Source of the DNA: an uncultured Planctomycetota bacterium | GTDB lineage: Bacteria > Planctomycetota > Brocadiia > CAIUPP01 | DNA length: 50,071 nucleotides | Assembly: GCA_903901045.1 (NCBI GenBank) | Contig: CAIUPP010000091.1 | Coordinates: forward strand, 1-50,071 | Direction: 5' to 3' | Shown here: positions 23,419 to 32,091 of the stretch, piece by piece | Numbering within the stretch: position 1 is the stretch's first letter | Layout of the letters: each line of letters begins with the position of its first letter | Position numbers and translations under genes: made by a program | Notes under the pieces: model-generated | What the model saw: only the letters and a program-made list of their open reading frames with translations | The model's database searches: none | What the model was told of the DNA's origin: nothing

Positions 23419-23811
23419 TCACCCCGCCTCCCCCGGCTCCTTCGGCACGACAATCAGCACCAGCCCGCGCCGGACCAGGTTGCGCAGGAAAATGGTGAGC
23501 GAGGCCTCCGCCTCTTTGCGGCTGAGCTTGTATCGCGCGGCCACGCGTTCCACCATCTCGCGGATGGCAAGGGAGCCGTCGCACAGGTCCCAGACGAACG
23601 TGCCGACTTCGTCCAGCTCGAACTTCGCGTCGCTGGGGGGCACTTTAAGCCAGCGGCAGAGCCGCTCGACCAGGGGGGAGGCGCGAAATGGAACGTACAG
23701 TGTGGCGACGTCGTCCGCGTCGCGCTCCACCCGCACCGCCGGGCTGCGCAGGGCGCGCGCGCCGAGGGATTGAATGCGCGTGAGCTCCGGTTTCTTCTTG
23801 CTCCAAAACAT
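23419..23811 (-). CDS. PqqD-family peptide-binding protein (orphan RRE)
   Basis: The product has 130 residues. The start MFWSKKKPEL has GGAG 7 bases upstream; longer frames run into repeat DNA. After a basic N-terminus and a beta segment (VATLYVPFRASPLVERLCRWL), the C-terminal two thirds match PqqD/RiPP-recognition elements: KFELDEVGTFVWDLCDGSLAIREMV then a winged-helix segment ending LVRRGLVLIV. PqqD proteins usually deliver precursor peptides to radical SAM or other modifying enzymes. No such enzyme or precursor is visible nearby. The downstream-transcribed position after the two-domain gene at 24110 suggests a partnership with that protein. Confidence 0.75.
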   Translation of the reverse strand: MFWSKKKPELTRIQSLGARALRSPAVRVERDADDVATLYVPFRASPLVERLCRWLKVPPSDAKFELDEVGTFVWDLCDGSLAIREMVERVAARYKLSRKEAEASLTIFLRNLVRRGLVLIVVPKEPGEAG

Positions 23812-24109
23812 CCGCTTGCTCCGACTACAAGGCCTTTCACGGCAAGGGCGTAATCCCTCAGTTACCGTGGGAGACGGCGCGAACACCGGTCGCACCGCTC
23901 GAACGCTGGGGACACAAAACTTCGCTCCGCAAAGTATTGTGTCCCCAGTTCGCGCGCCCTGCGTTCCGCCCGCCAAGACCAGGCGCTCCGCTCTCGCGCC
24001 GTGGGTGGCGCGGACTATCAGTCCGCGTCCCGCGCCGCAGGCGCGGGAAAGTCAGCGGAAGAACGCACGATGATCGCGGGTTGGATGACCCGCGCCACAT
24101 TGCCAGATC
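23812..24109. repeat. Palindrome-rich spacer
   Basis: The gap carries at least three hairpins: the GGGACACAAAACTT element at 23906-23948, CGCGGACT-ATC-AGTCCGCG at 24009-24027, and CCCGCGCC-GCA-GGCGCGGG at 24029-24047. No gene is supported. Confidence 0.8.
23906..23948. repeat. GGGACACAAAACTT hairpin, copy 1
   Basis: There are 20-base arms around TCC. Eighteen of 20 positions pair. An A-A mispair sits in AAAACTT opposite AAGTATT, exactly as in the copy at 42861-42897. Confidence 0.8.
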
Positions 24110-25000
24110 TTAGCCTTCACTGCCTTCATGGCATTGCACGGCGCGAACCACGTCCCCCGCCTCCTGCTCGGCGGAATCCGGCCCCAGCCAGCGCACGGCG
24201 ACCAGCGAATTGGCCTCGGGGCAGTGCCAGGCAAGGCCGCGGATGAGCCGCCCGCGCAGCAGCCAGCGCCGCACGGAACGCCGCTCGCGGCTGGTCCAGC
24301 CCAGCGCCGGATGCCCGAGCCACTCCTTCTCCGCGTACTCCGTCTTGAGGCCGCCGGGGCCGATGATCTTGTCCGCCTCGATCCAGTCGCGCAGGCTCTT
24401 CTTTTTCAGCCAGATGTCCGCCAGCGAGGAACGCACGATATGCGCGATGCGGTTGCGCGCGCGGAACTCGAACTGCAACCGCCCGGCGCGCACGGCGTGG
24501 TCGAACAGCCGCCACGCCTCCGGCATGTCGAAGCGGAAACCATACGCCGCCCACGGCACGCGCCCCTCGACGGGATGGTCGCACCAGGAAGCGAACATCT
24601 CCTGCAGGACGGGCTTGAATTTCTCCTCCGGGTCGTACACCGCGCGCAGCAGCGCCACCCGCCCGCAGGTCGAGCAGCACGCCGCCATATGCATCGAGTC
24701 GCGCTCCCCCTTCACCAGGAAGAACTCGGTGTCCATCCCCGGCACGCTGACGAGGCGGACATCGCGCCGGAGTTGCACGTCGCGCTGGTTGAGTTTGGCC
24801 TTGCGGATGTAGGCCTCGGCCACGCTGCGCGCCGTGCTGGAGGAGCGCCCGAGCTGCCAGCGGATGTCCAGCCGGGCATACTCGGCGTCGTCGAGGCGGC
24901 AGTGCCCGCTCCGGGCATCGCCGTCAGCAGCGCCCATCTCCCAATCGGCGGGGACCTTGAGGCGAATGCCCTGCCAGGCGAATAGCGTCCATGAACTCAT
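24110..25000 (-). CDS. Two-domain hypothetical protein paired with PqqD
   Basis: The product has 296 residues of unknown function. Two related halves can be seen. The first begins FAWQGIRLKVPADWEMG with RLDDAEYARLDIRW. The second begins AAYGFRFDMPEAWRLFDHA with GRLQFEFRARNR. Each has the form hydrophobic strand, (V/M)PxxW, then a strand with an acidic/aromatic pattern, reminiscent of PsbP/Mog1-like folds. No signal peptide or membrane helix is seen, so it is probably cytoplasmic. The start MSSWTLFAW has AGGA 6 bases upstream. It precedes the PqqD gene on the same strand and follows the exporter operon after a repeat element. Confidence 0.65.
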   Translation of the reverse strand: MSSWTLFAWQGIRLKVPADWEMGAADGDARSGHCRLDDAEYARLDIRWQLGRSSSTARSVAEAYIRKAKLNQRDVQLRRDVRLVSVPGMDTEFFLVKGERDSMHMAACCSTCGRVALLRAVYDPEEKFKPVLQEMFASWCDHPVEGRVPWAAYGFRFDMPEAWRLFDHAVRAGRLQFEFRARNRIAHIVRSSLADIWLKKKSLRDWIEADKIIGPGGLKTEYAEKEWLGHPALGWTSRERRSVRRWLLRGRLIRGLAWHCPEANSLVAVRWLGPDSAEQEAGDVVRAVQCHEGSEG

Positions 25001-25020
25001 GGTGGTTCCTGCGGAAAGCA

Positions 25021-25174
25021 ACGGATTCAACGTTCAACATCCGACGTCCAACGTCCAACGTCCAACGTTCAAAGCAAGGCATGCCCTCGCGCGAACCGTT
25101 GGTTGTCATTCGTTGCCGTTCCTTGAACGTTGAAAGTTGAGCGTTGAGCGTTGAACGTTGGAAGTTGAATCCGT
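25021..25174. repeat. Inverted period-7 element (TTCAACG / CGTTGAA type)
   Basis: Perfect 11-bp ends, ACGGATTCAAC (25021-25031) and GTTGAATCCGT (25164-25174), enclose two converging heptamer arrays. The left array has seven units such as TTCAACG and TCCAACG; the right has GTTGAAA, GTTGAGC and so on. The right end abuts the last base of the ABC ATPase gene. A degenerate family-1 core (GCAAGGCATGCCC) lies at 25074. Confidence 0.85.
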
Positions 25175-25915
25175 TCACTGGTGTCCATCGATCGTGCCGA
25201 CGGTGATCTTGAGGTCGGCGCGGCGTTCGAGCCGCTCGATGGCGCCGTCGCGGATCCAGGCGACGCGGTCGCACAGGTTCAGCATCTTGTGGTCGTGGGT
25301 CGCGCTGATGACGGTGACGTGCAGCTCCTGGCTCAGCTTCTTGAGCAGGTGGATGATCTCCTCGCCGGTATGCAGGTCCAGGTTCGCCGTCGGCTCGTCC
25401 GCCAGCACGATAGCCGGGTCGTTGGCCATGGCGCGGGCGATGGCCACGCGCTGCTGCTGCCCGCCGGACATGCGCCCGGGGCGGTGGAAGATGCGCTCCC
25501 CGAGCCCGACGCGCTCCAGAATGCGCGCCGCCTTGTCCAGCGCGGTATCCTCATCCACGTTGGCGAAGAGCATCGGAATCTTGACGTTCTCCAGCGCCGT
25601 CAGCGTCGGCAGCAGGTTGAAGGACTGGAAGATGTACCCGATCTTGCGGCAGCGCATCCAGGCCAGTTCGTAGGCGTCCAACTGCGCGATATCCACGTCG
25701 TCGATGAACACCATCCCGTCGGTCGGCTTATCCAGCCCCCCGATCATGTTGAACAGCGTGCTCTTGCCCGAGCCGGAGGGGCCCATGATGGCGAGGAACT
25801 CGCCGCGGAAGATGTCCACGCTCACCCCGCGCAGCGCGTGCACCACTTCCTGCCCGCGGGAGAACTCTTTCCTGACGTCGATGGCGCGCACGACGACATC
25901 CTGGACGGTAGCCAT
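25175..25915 (-). CDS. ABC exporter ATPase, LolD/MacB type (ATPase 1)
   Basis: The product has 246 residues. It energises FtsX-type permeases of the MacB/LolCDE class. All motifs are intact: Walker A GPSGSGKSTLF (about 45-55), Q-loop region around IFQSFNLLP, signature MSGGQQQRVAIARAM, Walker B VLADEPTANLD, and a switch His in SATHDHKML. It follows the mini-FtsX stop directly (TAAATG) with GGAGG 5 bases upstream. It is the last gene of the six-gene operon. A second, paralogous ATPase is encoded two genes upstream. Confidence 0.93.
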   Translation of the reverse strand: MATVQDVVVRAIDVRKEFSRGQEVVHALRGVSVDIFRGEFLAIMGPSGSGKSTLFNMIGGLDKPTDGMVFIDDVDIAQLDAYELAWMRCRKIGYIFQSFNLLPTLTALENVKIPMLFANVDEDTALDKAARILERVGLGERIFHRPGRMSGGQQQRVAIARAMANDPAIVLADEPTANLDLHTGEEIIHLLKKLSQELHVTVISATHDHKMLNLCDRVAWIRDGAIERLERRADLKITVGTIDGHQ

Positions 25916-26593
25916 TTATTCCTCCACCCGCAACGCTTCAACCGGGCGCATCCTGGCGGCCAGCAGCGCGGGGTAGCCCGCTCCCACCAGGCAGAGGAAT
26001 ATCCCGGCGACGAAGCTGAGGCCCGAGTACACCAGCATGGAAGCCATCGGCATATAGCTGAAGGCGTACCCGCCGAATTGCAGCAGGCCGATCAGGAAGG
26101 TCAGCGCCAGCCCCGTCACGATCCCCACCAGCGAGCCGACCACCCCCATGAGCGAGGATTCGATCAGGAACAGCTTGACCACCGTGCTGTCCTCCGCGCC
26201 GAGGCACTTCATCGTGCCGATCTCGCGGAAGCGCTCCGTGACGGACATGAGCATCGCGTTGGCGATGCCGACGGTGCAGGTCAGCAGCGCCATCACCACC
26301 AGCCAGCGGTCCACCGGGTTGCCCAGGCGCACTTGGTCCGGGTTGATATTGGCCTGCCGCAGAAGGGTGAGCACCGCCTCGGCATCGCTGCCGGCCAGCG
26401 CCCGGATGAGCGCGCTGCTCACCCCGCTGTACGTCAGGTACGCGATGGCCAGAATCACGCTGATCAGCGTGACCAGCGAGCGCGTGATGCGCACCCGCAG
26501 CCCCGCCATCGCCAGCTGGAACAGCGTCTTGTTGGGCAAATGTGAGCTCTCGCTGCTCAATATCGCCAGCAGTTCTTCCGGGGTTTCGCTCAT
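25916..26593 (-). CDS. Minimal FtsX-family permease
   Basis: The product has 225 residues and four transmembrane helices: about 38-61 (LVTLISVILAIAYLTYSGVS), about 98-120, about 140-168, and about 187-215. The FtsX core is clear in GIANAMLMSVTERFREIGTMKCLGA and the final AGYPALLAARMRPVEALRVEE. The loop between helices 1 and 2 is only about 35 residues, whereas MacB, LolC and LolE carry a large periplasmic domain of roughly 200 residues there. It overlaps the upstream ATPase gene by ATGA, and a dedicated second ATPase follows, so the unit is ATPase-permease-ATPase. Confidence 0.88.
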   Translation of the reverse strand: MSETPEELLAILSSESSHLPNKTLFQLAMAGLRVRITRSLVTLISVILAIAYLTYSGVSSALIRALAGSDAEAVLTLLRQANINPDQVRLGNPVDRWLVVMALLTCTVGIANAMLMSVTERFREIGTMKCLGAEDSTVVKLFLIESSLMGVVGSLVGIVTGLALTFLIGLLQFGGYAFSYMPMASMLVYSGLSFVAGIFLCLVGAGYPALLAARMRPVEALRVEE

Positions 26594-27318
26594 GTGATGC
26601 TCCCGACCTGGATCTTCAGGTCCTCGCGCCGGACGATCTTCTCAATCCGTCCCCCCACCACCGTCACCACGCGGTCGCTCACCGAAAGCATCTTGTGATC
26701 GTGCGTGGCGCTGATGACGGTGACGTGCCGCTCATGGCTGAGCCGGCTGAGGTTCTCGATGATCTCCTCGCCGGTGTGCAGGTCCAGGTTGCCGGTCGGC
26801 TCGTCCGCCAGGATGATGCTGGGATCGTTGACGAACGCCCGCGCGATGGCCACGCGCTGCTGCTGCCCGCCGCTGAGCTCGTCGGGGCGGTGGTGCAACC
26901 GCTCGCCCAGACCCACCTGACCCAGTTGCACCGCCGCGCGGTCGCGCGCCTCGTTCTGCGGCAGCCCCAGCAGCAGCGCCGGCAGCGCCACATTGTCCAG
27001 CGCGGTCAGCACCGGAATCAGGTTGTAGCTCTGGAAGATATACCCCACCTTGCGGCAGCGCAGCCGCGCCGCGATGTGGCTGGGCAGCTTCCCCATCGCG
27101 TGCCCCAGCAGCGTCACCGTCCCGCGCGTGGGGCTGTCCAGCCCCCCGATCATGTTGAACAGCGTCGTCTTCCCCGAGCCGGAGGGGCCCATGATGGAGA
27201 CGTACTCCCCGCGCTGGATCTTCAGCGAGATCCCCTGCAACGCGCGGACGATCTCCCCCCCGATCCGGAATTCCCGGTGCACGTCCTGAACTTCCACGAC
27301 CACTTCGGACTCTGTCAT
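26590..27318 (-). CDS. ABC exporter ATPase, LolD/MacB type (ATPase 2)
   Basis: The product has 242 residues. Walker A GPSGSGKTTLF, IFQSYNLIP, signature LSGGQQQRVAIARAF, Walker B ILADEPTGNLD and SATHDHKML are all present, so it should be active. It is clearly paralogous to the ATPase at 25175-25915 (shared FNMIGGLD and DLHTGEEII segments). It overlaps both neighbours by ATGA. It may serve the long M28-like/FtsX permease while ATPase 1 serves the mini-FtsX, or the two may form a heterodimer; the sequence does not decide this. Confidence 0.93.
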   Translation of the reverse strand: MTESEVVVEVQDVHREFRIGGEIVRALQGISLKIQRGEYVSIMGPSGSGKTTLFNMIGGLDSPTRGTVTLLGHAMGKLPSHIAARLRCRKVGYIFQSYNLIPVLTALDNVALPALLLGLPQNEARDRAAVQLGQVGLGERLHHRPDELSGGQQQRVAIARAFVNDPSIILADEPTGNLDLHTGEEIIENLSRLSHERHVTVISATHDHKMLSVSDRVVTVVGGRIEKIVRREDLKIQVGSIT

Positions 27319-30065
27319 GGCTGGTACCGGTTAATGTCTATGGAGACTTTCGACAAGCCGAGGAGGAAAGCCATCAGCGACCAGAAGAAACAGGCCGCCA
27401 GCTCTCCGAAGAGCAGGCCGATGAACATCGGCCGCACCTTGGCGAACATATGCCGCCCGCCATACTTGACCGCCAGCTTCTTGCAGAGCCAGCCGACGAA
27501 GAAACCAAACCATAGCTGGCACATCAGCGGGTTGGCCATCATGGCGAAGCCGATCGGGTGCAGCCACCAGAAGAAGCGCCGGCGCATGATGACGCTCAGA
27601 AGGATCCAGCCGATGCCCAGAAGGTAGAAGATCCAGTTCGAGCCGCCCAGGCCGCCGGTCGAGCCGCTGACCAACTGCTGCGTCTGGCTGAAGATGTACC
27701 GGGGACCGGAGGTGAAGAACCAGGAGTTCGAGGAGTGGTTGGCCCCGACGGCGTAGACGAAATACAGCAGGGCGACCGCGGAAACCAGCACCGTGACGAC
27801 GATGGAGCTGATGACGATGGCGTGGAACCAGCGCCGGCTCGCGCGCGACTCCTCCTGCATCTTGAAACTGTTGATCACCGAGGGAGCCAGGTAGGTCTTG
27901 ATTTCGAGGAACAGGATCGAGTAGATGGGCATCAGCGGCGCCAGGACGGCGGGCGGAACCACGGTCTTCACCGCCCCGCCCTTGAGCAGCAGGCCGTTCG
28001 CGATCTTCGTCAGGTGGAACGGCCCGGTGTGAATCTGGAACCAGTACACCCCGCCCTCGGCCACGACGCGCATCAGCCCGACCGTGACCAGAATCACGAT
28101 GGCCATGAAGAGCAGCGACCAGGGCATCGGCACATTCGCCCACCAGAGCCAGCACAGCGTGATGATCATGCTCGCCAGGAAGATCACGCCGCCCCAGCCG
28201 AAATTCCGGGCGCAGCGCCAGAGCAGCGCCCCCTTCGACGGGGTCGCGCTCAACATCGCCCCGCCGGCCCCCAGCGCCCCCGCGAGTTGGTCGCGCGCCT
28301 GCGAGTACTTGTCCATCACCAGCTTGCCCAGCGTCACCCCCGCGAAGGCGAGCAACCCGCCGGCCCCCAGGCTGCTGACGAAATGGTTCTCCCAAATCCA
28401 GTCGCTGCTGAAGGACCTCACGGAGGCCCCGACGGCGGCGCGGATCGCTATGAAGAACAGGAACAGGCCGAACAGATGGTATATCCAGAGGCTCGCGCTG
28501 ATCTCCAGCGGCAGCAGGAAGCCGATGCCGATGGCGACAAAGCTCACCAGCACCACCAGCCCCGGCTGCGTCGAGTCGGCCAGCCCCTTGAAGATGGAGT
28601 TGTTCAGCATCACGCGCAACTGGCCCTGATCCACCCCCAGATGCAGCGGGTTGAGGCCGCGCAGCCATTCCGCCTGGGCGGCGGCATTGTAGCTGAGCAG
28701 GAGGAAGACAAAGCCGAAACCGCACCAGAACAGGCCGCTGCGCAACGTGGAACTGAGCGAGCCGGGGGGAGCCCCCTCGTCATGCATCACATCCTCGGGC
28801 AGCCGCGCCAGCGGGAACACCAGCTTCTCGCGCCGCGCCCAACTGTCGTACATCATCATGGAAAGGCTGTAGAACATCAGGTAGATGGCGAAGACGAAGA
28901 TGAACCAGAGCGCCAGCGGCTTCACCCAGACGGCCCACGGAATCGCCTTCCACAGGTTGACCCCCGGCTTGAACCCCTCGCGATACTCCTGCACGCGCGG
29001 AACGTCGCTGATGAACAGCGCCGGGTTCAGGTACGGGATGACGTCCTTGTCCCAGCGGGCCTGCGGGATGTTCATCGCCGGGTCGTGCGGCGTGGCTATC
29101 AGCGGGATCAATTGGTCCATGAGGCCGAAGGTGCAGATGCCGGCTGTCACGAAGAGCGCGGCGAACATGGCCATCAATTCGCCGCGGTTGAACGGTCCCA
29201 GCCAGCGGAACGGCCGGTGGCACTCCTCGGGCTTCGAGGCCACGTGGTGGAGCAGGGTGAACAGAATGAATCCGGCGAAGGCAAGCTGGGTCATGAAGAA
29301 GAAACCGTTGGCCGCGTGCCCCAGCAGCGCCAGGAAGGCCAGCAACTGGGCCCCCAGGAAAATCGCCAGGCCGGCGAAACGCGCAACGCGCGAACGCACC
29401 AGGAGCGAGGCGCCCACCGCCACCAGGATTGCGCCCAGGTCCAGCAGCACGGCGATGCCGGCGAACCGCGCAAATGCCAGGTCGTCCGGGGAGGCCAGCG
29501 TCGCGCCGCAGAAGAACGCTTTCAGCGCCGGGAAGAGGCCGATCTTGGCCACGATGGCGCCCGGCAGCGGATACGGCAGGAACAGCCCCACCGCGATCGC
29601 CTGCGCCCCGATGGCCGCCGCGCCCACGATCAACCCAAGGCTCAGCGGCCTGCGGAACGCCATGCGCGCGGCTATGATCGCCGCCACCCCCAGCACGGTC
29701 AGGCGCAGCCCGGCCTGGCTATCCGCTTGGTGACCGGGGATGAACGGAACCAGCATCAGCACCAACTGCGCGCCGCACAGCGTCATCGCCAGCGCCGCCG
29801 GCCACCAGAGCCGCAGCAGCGGGTTCAGCAGCAGCGTCAGCCCCAGCAGGAACGCAAAGGAGATGACCGGGATCTGCGTCGCGATCGGGTAGATCGGGGT
29901 CGGGTTGAACTCGAACGTGTAGTCCAGAAGCACCTGGCCGACCGAGAGCAGCACCGCCAGCGGCAGCACGATCCACCAGCGGATGTGCAGCGCCGGCCGC
30001 TCCGCAAGCTGGATCTGCTCCATCCGGTCCGCGTCGATGCGATTGAATGTCCCGTTCTCTGCCAT
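27315..30065 (-). CDS. Large polytopic membrane protein, DUF6785/DUF6784-like
   Basis: The product has 916 residues and roughly 18-20 hydrophobic segments. The chosen ATG (MAENGTFNRI) has GGGAAG just upstream and lies 13 nt after the previous stop. A short cytoplasmic N-terminus precedes IRWWIVLPLAVLLSVGQ. The pattern ELMAMFAALFVTAG, then a periplasmic loop with YLNPALFISDVPRVQEYREGF, then IPWAVWVKPLALW and MYDSWARREKLVFPLARLP resembles DUF6785 proteins as I remember them; a profile search was not possible. Function is unknown. It lies inside the exporter operon and overlaps ATPase 2, so it is likely a subunit of or substrate handler for that machine. Confidence 0.8.
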   Translation of the reverse strand: MAENGTFNRIDADRMEQIQLAERPALHIRWWIVLPLAVLLSVGQVLLDYTFEFNPTPIYPIATQIPVISFAFLLGLTLLLNPLLRLWWPAALAMTLCGAQLVLMLVPFIPGHQADSQAGLRLTVLGVAAIIAARMAFRRPLSLGLIVGAAAIGAQAIAVGLFLPYPLPGAIVAKIGLFPALKAFFCGATLASPDDLAFARFAGIAVLLDLGAILVAVGASLLVRSRVARFAGLAIFLGAQLLAFLALLGHAANGFFFMTQLAFAGFILFTLLHHVASKPEECHRPFRWLGPFNRGELMAMFAALFVTAGICTFGLMDQLIPLIATPHDPAMNIPQARWDKDVIPYLNPALFISDVPRVQEYREGFKPGVNLWKAIPWAVWVKPLALWFIFVFAIYLMFYSLSMMMYDSWARREKLVFPLARLPEDVMHDEGAPPGSLSSTLRSGLFWCGFGFVFLLLSYNAAAQAEWLRGLNPLHLGVDQGQLRVMLNNSIFKGLADSTQPGLVVLVSFVAIGIGFLLPLEISASLWIYHLFGLFLFFIAIRAAVGASVRSFSSDWIWENHFVSSLGAGGLLAFAGVTLGKLVMDKYSQARDQLAGALGAGGAMLSATPSKGALLWRCARNFGWGGVIFLASMIITLCWLWWANVPMPWSLLFMAIVILVTVGLMRVVAEGGVYWFQIHTGPFHLTKIANGLLLKGGAVKTVVPPAVLAPLMPIYSILFLEIKTYLAPSVINSFKMQEESRASRRWFHAIVISSIVVTVLVSAVALLYFVYAVGANHSSNSWFFTSGPRYIFSQTQQLVSGSTGGLGGSNWIFYLLGIGWILLSVIMRRRFFWWLHPIGFAMMANPLMCQLWFGFFVGWLCKKLAVKYGGRHMFAKVRPMFIGLLFGELAACFFWSLMAFLLGLSKVSIDINRYQP

Positions 30066-30078
30066 GACTTCCCGTATT

Positions 30079-32091
30079 TCAGTACAAGAGCGTTTCAATG
30101 GACTTTGCGATCAGCGCGATACCGACTCCCGCCATCGCCATGAGGCCCAGCCCGCAGATGAATCCCGCCAGCACGACCGGCACGATCTGACGCCAGCGCT
30201 TCACGCCGAACTTGCGCTGGAAGAAGTAGCGGCCGATGAGCGCGCCGATGAACTCTCCCAGCAGGTTGCCGGGGCTCATCTGCCCGATGCCGCGGACGAG
30301 CCCGAAGATAATGAACGTCGGCAGGTTGCATACCATCAGCAGCAGGTATCCGAAGACCCCGATCGCCGCGCCGATTGTCAGGTACGACGGGTTGAGCGCC
30401 TCCAGGAACCGCGAGCCCCCCGTCATGGTCGACGTGTAGGTCAGGCAGGAGTTCAGCGCCTGCAAGCGCCAGACTTCCTGCGTGAAGGGGTACGCTTCGG
30501 AGGGGATGGGTCCCAGCCGCCAGATGAATTCACTGAACAGCAGGCTAGCCACGATGATCACCGGGATGGTCACCAGTTCGGTCTTGATCAGGCTGGTGAA
30601 CTTCGTGCCGGTGAGCTCCACCACGCGGAACATGCGCGTCTCCGCGCCGTAGTCCATGATGGGGATCGGCACGAACCAGATGGCCACGCCGCGATAGCCC
30701 GAGAGGATGAACGCCGCCTCGCGCACCAGCGGAATCGCCACCGCCTGCCCCACGAGCCCTTCCAGCTTGGCCGAGACGTAACTGATCAGCGGGGTGTAAA
30801 TGAAGGCGAATATCAGGAAGAACATCGTGGGGAATCGGTCCCCGCTCCCCCCGCTCATGCTGTTGATCATCCAGCGGCTCAGGAAGATGTACATGAACGT
30901 GCTGACGACGTAGATGGCAATGCTGATCCAGATGGGGATGTCGCCGCGCAGCCGGTTGTAGCGGAACGCTTCCAGCAGGCTGTGCGATTCCGCCCCCACC
31001 GCCGTGGAGCCGGTGCGCTTGCGAATCCAGCGCATCAGCAGCGGCCCGACCGTCGTCCCGATGCTGATCAGGAAGATGGCGAACGTCAGCCCGATGCTCA
31101 ACGAGAGGTAGAAGTCGATCTGGTTGCTGTACAGCGTGTCCACCAGACCCATCCCCTCCTGCCACGTCGGGAGGTACCCGTAGTGATACAGAATGGGGTT
31201 GGCGATCATCGTCAGCACCACCCCGATGAACCCGCCGACCGCCGCCCAGAAGGGCAGCACCATACCGGTGACCACCAGCGTCAGGTCGAAGACCAGGTTG
31301 AGCGGAGTGGCCGGCAGTATCTTCTCAGTCTTGGCGGTCAGGTCGAGCCAGGGGATCGGCAGAAGCTGGTACGGCGTGCCCAGGAACGAACCGGTGAACG
31401 AGGGGATGCCGATGTAGATCAGCCCGAACACCAGCCCGATCATGCCGCCGATGGCAAACACGGTCCATCGCCCCCGCGTGCGCTGCTCGCGGTCCTCCGC
31501 CAGCACCACCACCCCCTGCGCATCCACCGGAGCCATCGGGTACGGCAGCTTCTCCCCGTGCGCCGTGAGCCGGTACAGCGCATAGCCGAGGCCGAAACCG
31601 TTGATGCGCGTGATGAGCAACTGGAAGCTGATCAGCAGGATCGGGTAGAGCCAGTACTTGTTGAAGAAGGTATTGCCGGTTTGGCGGATCGTCTCGGCGG
31701 AGGGGGCGCACCAGACCGGGATCTCCGAGGAGATGCCCATCGCCTGCGCCACGTCGGACTGCACCAGGTACTGCGTCCAAAGCAGCCCCTGGAAGGGCGT
31801 GGCCAGGGCGACGCCCGTCATGTAGAACAGGATGAACACTTCCTGCTGACGCAGGCTCTTGAGCGAGCGGCGCGCCACCTCGGCGAAGAGGATCACCGTC
31901 ACCCAGCGCGCGGCCGGCCCCAGCCCCGCCCCCATGAAGAGCATCAGGTACATCGACCCCGGCAGCATGAACAAGCCGAGGAAGAGCGCGCCGATGATGG
32001 TCTTGCCGCTGAACCCGTCCTCGAACGTCGAGGGGGGCGTCATGACCTCCCGGAGCATCTGAACTTCTTTTTCCTGGCGGCCCTGGCTCAT
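30079..32091 (-). CDS. Polytopic membrane protein, OPT-transporter-like pattern, function unknown
   Basis: The product has 670 residues and about 14-16 hydrophobic segments. The ATG overlaps the upstream stop (ATGA), with GGAG 11 bases before it. The segment HGEKLPYPMAPVDAQGVVVLAE and the Gly-rich helices (ALFLGLFMLPGSMYLMLFMGAGLGP; PGNLLGEFIGALIGRYFF) recall oligopeptide-transporter (OPT) or DUF6785-type proteins, but I cannot place it firmly. The following gene encodes a larger protein of similar topology, so the pair may be two arms of one channel. It sits between the M28-like/FtsX fusion and the two ATPases in one overlapping operon. Confidence 0.75.
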   Translation of the reverse strand: MSQGRQEKEVQMLREVMTPPSTFEDGFSGKTIIGALFLGLFMLPGSMYLMLFMGAGLGPAARWVTVILFAEVARRSLKSLRQQEVFILFYMTGVALATPFQGLLWTQYLVQSDVAQAMGISSEIPVWCAPSAETIRQTGNTFFNKYWLYPILLISFQLLITRINGFGLGYALYRLTAHGEKLPYPMAPVDAQGVVVLAEDREQRTRGRWTVFAIGGMIGLVFGLIYIGIPSFTGSFLGTPYQLLPIPWLDLTAKTEKILPATPLNLVFDLTLVVTGMVLPFWAAVGGFIGVVLTMIANPILYHYGYLPTWQEGMGLVDTLYSNQIDFYLSLSIGLTFAIFLISIGTTVGPLLMRWIRKRTGSTAVGAESHSLLEAFRYNRLRGDIPIWISIAIYVVSTFMYIFLSRWMINSMSGGSGDRFPTMFFLIFAFIYTPLISYVSAKLEGLVGQAVAIPLVREAAFILSGYRGVAIWFVPIPIMDYGAETRMFRVVELTGTKFTSLIKTELVTIPVIIVASLLFSEFIWRLGPIPSEAYPFTQEVWRLQALNSCLTYTSTMTGGSRFLEALNPSYLTIGAAIGVFGYLLLMVCNLPTFIIFGLVRGIGQMSPGNLLGEFIGALIGRYFFQRKFGVKRWRQIVPVVLAGFICGLGLMAMAGVGIALIAKSIETLLY

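Noticed and set aside
23858-24246. Short frames on both strands upstream of the PqqD gene
   Set aside because: They translate hairpin repeats; no domain or ribosome site supports them.
27558-30143. 861-codon plus-strand frame over the DUF6785-like gene
   Set aside because: An antisense shadow of hydrophobic codons giving a Gln/His/Arg-rich product; there is no ribosome site.
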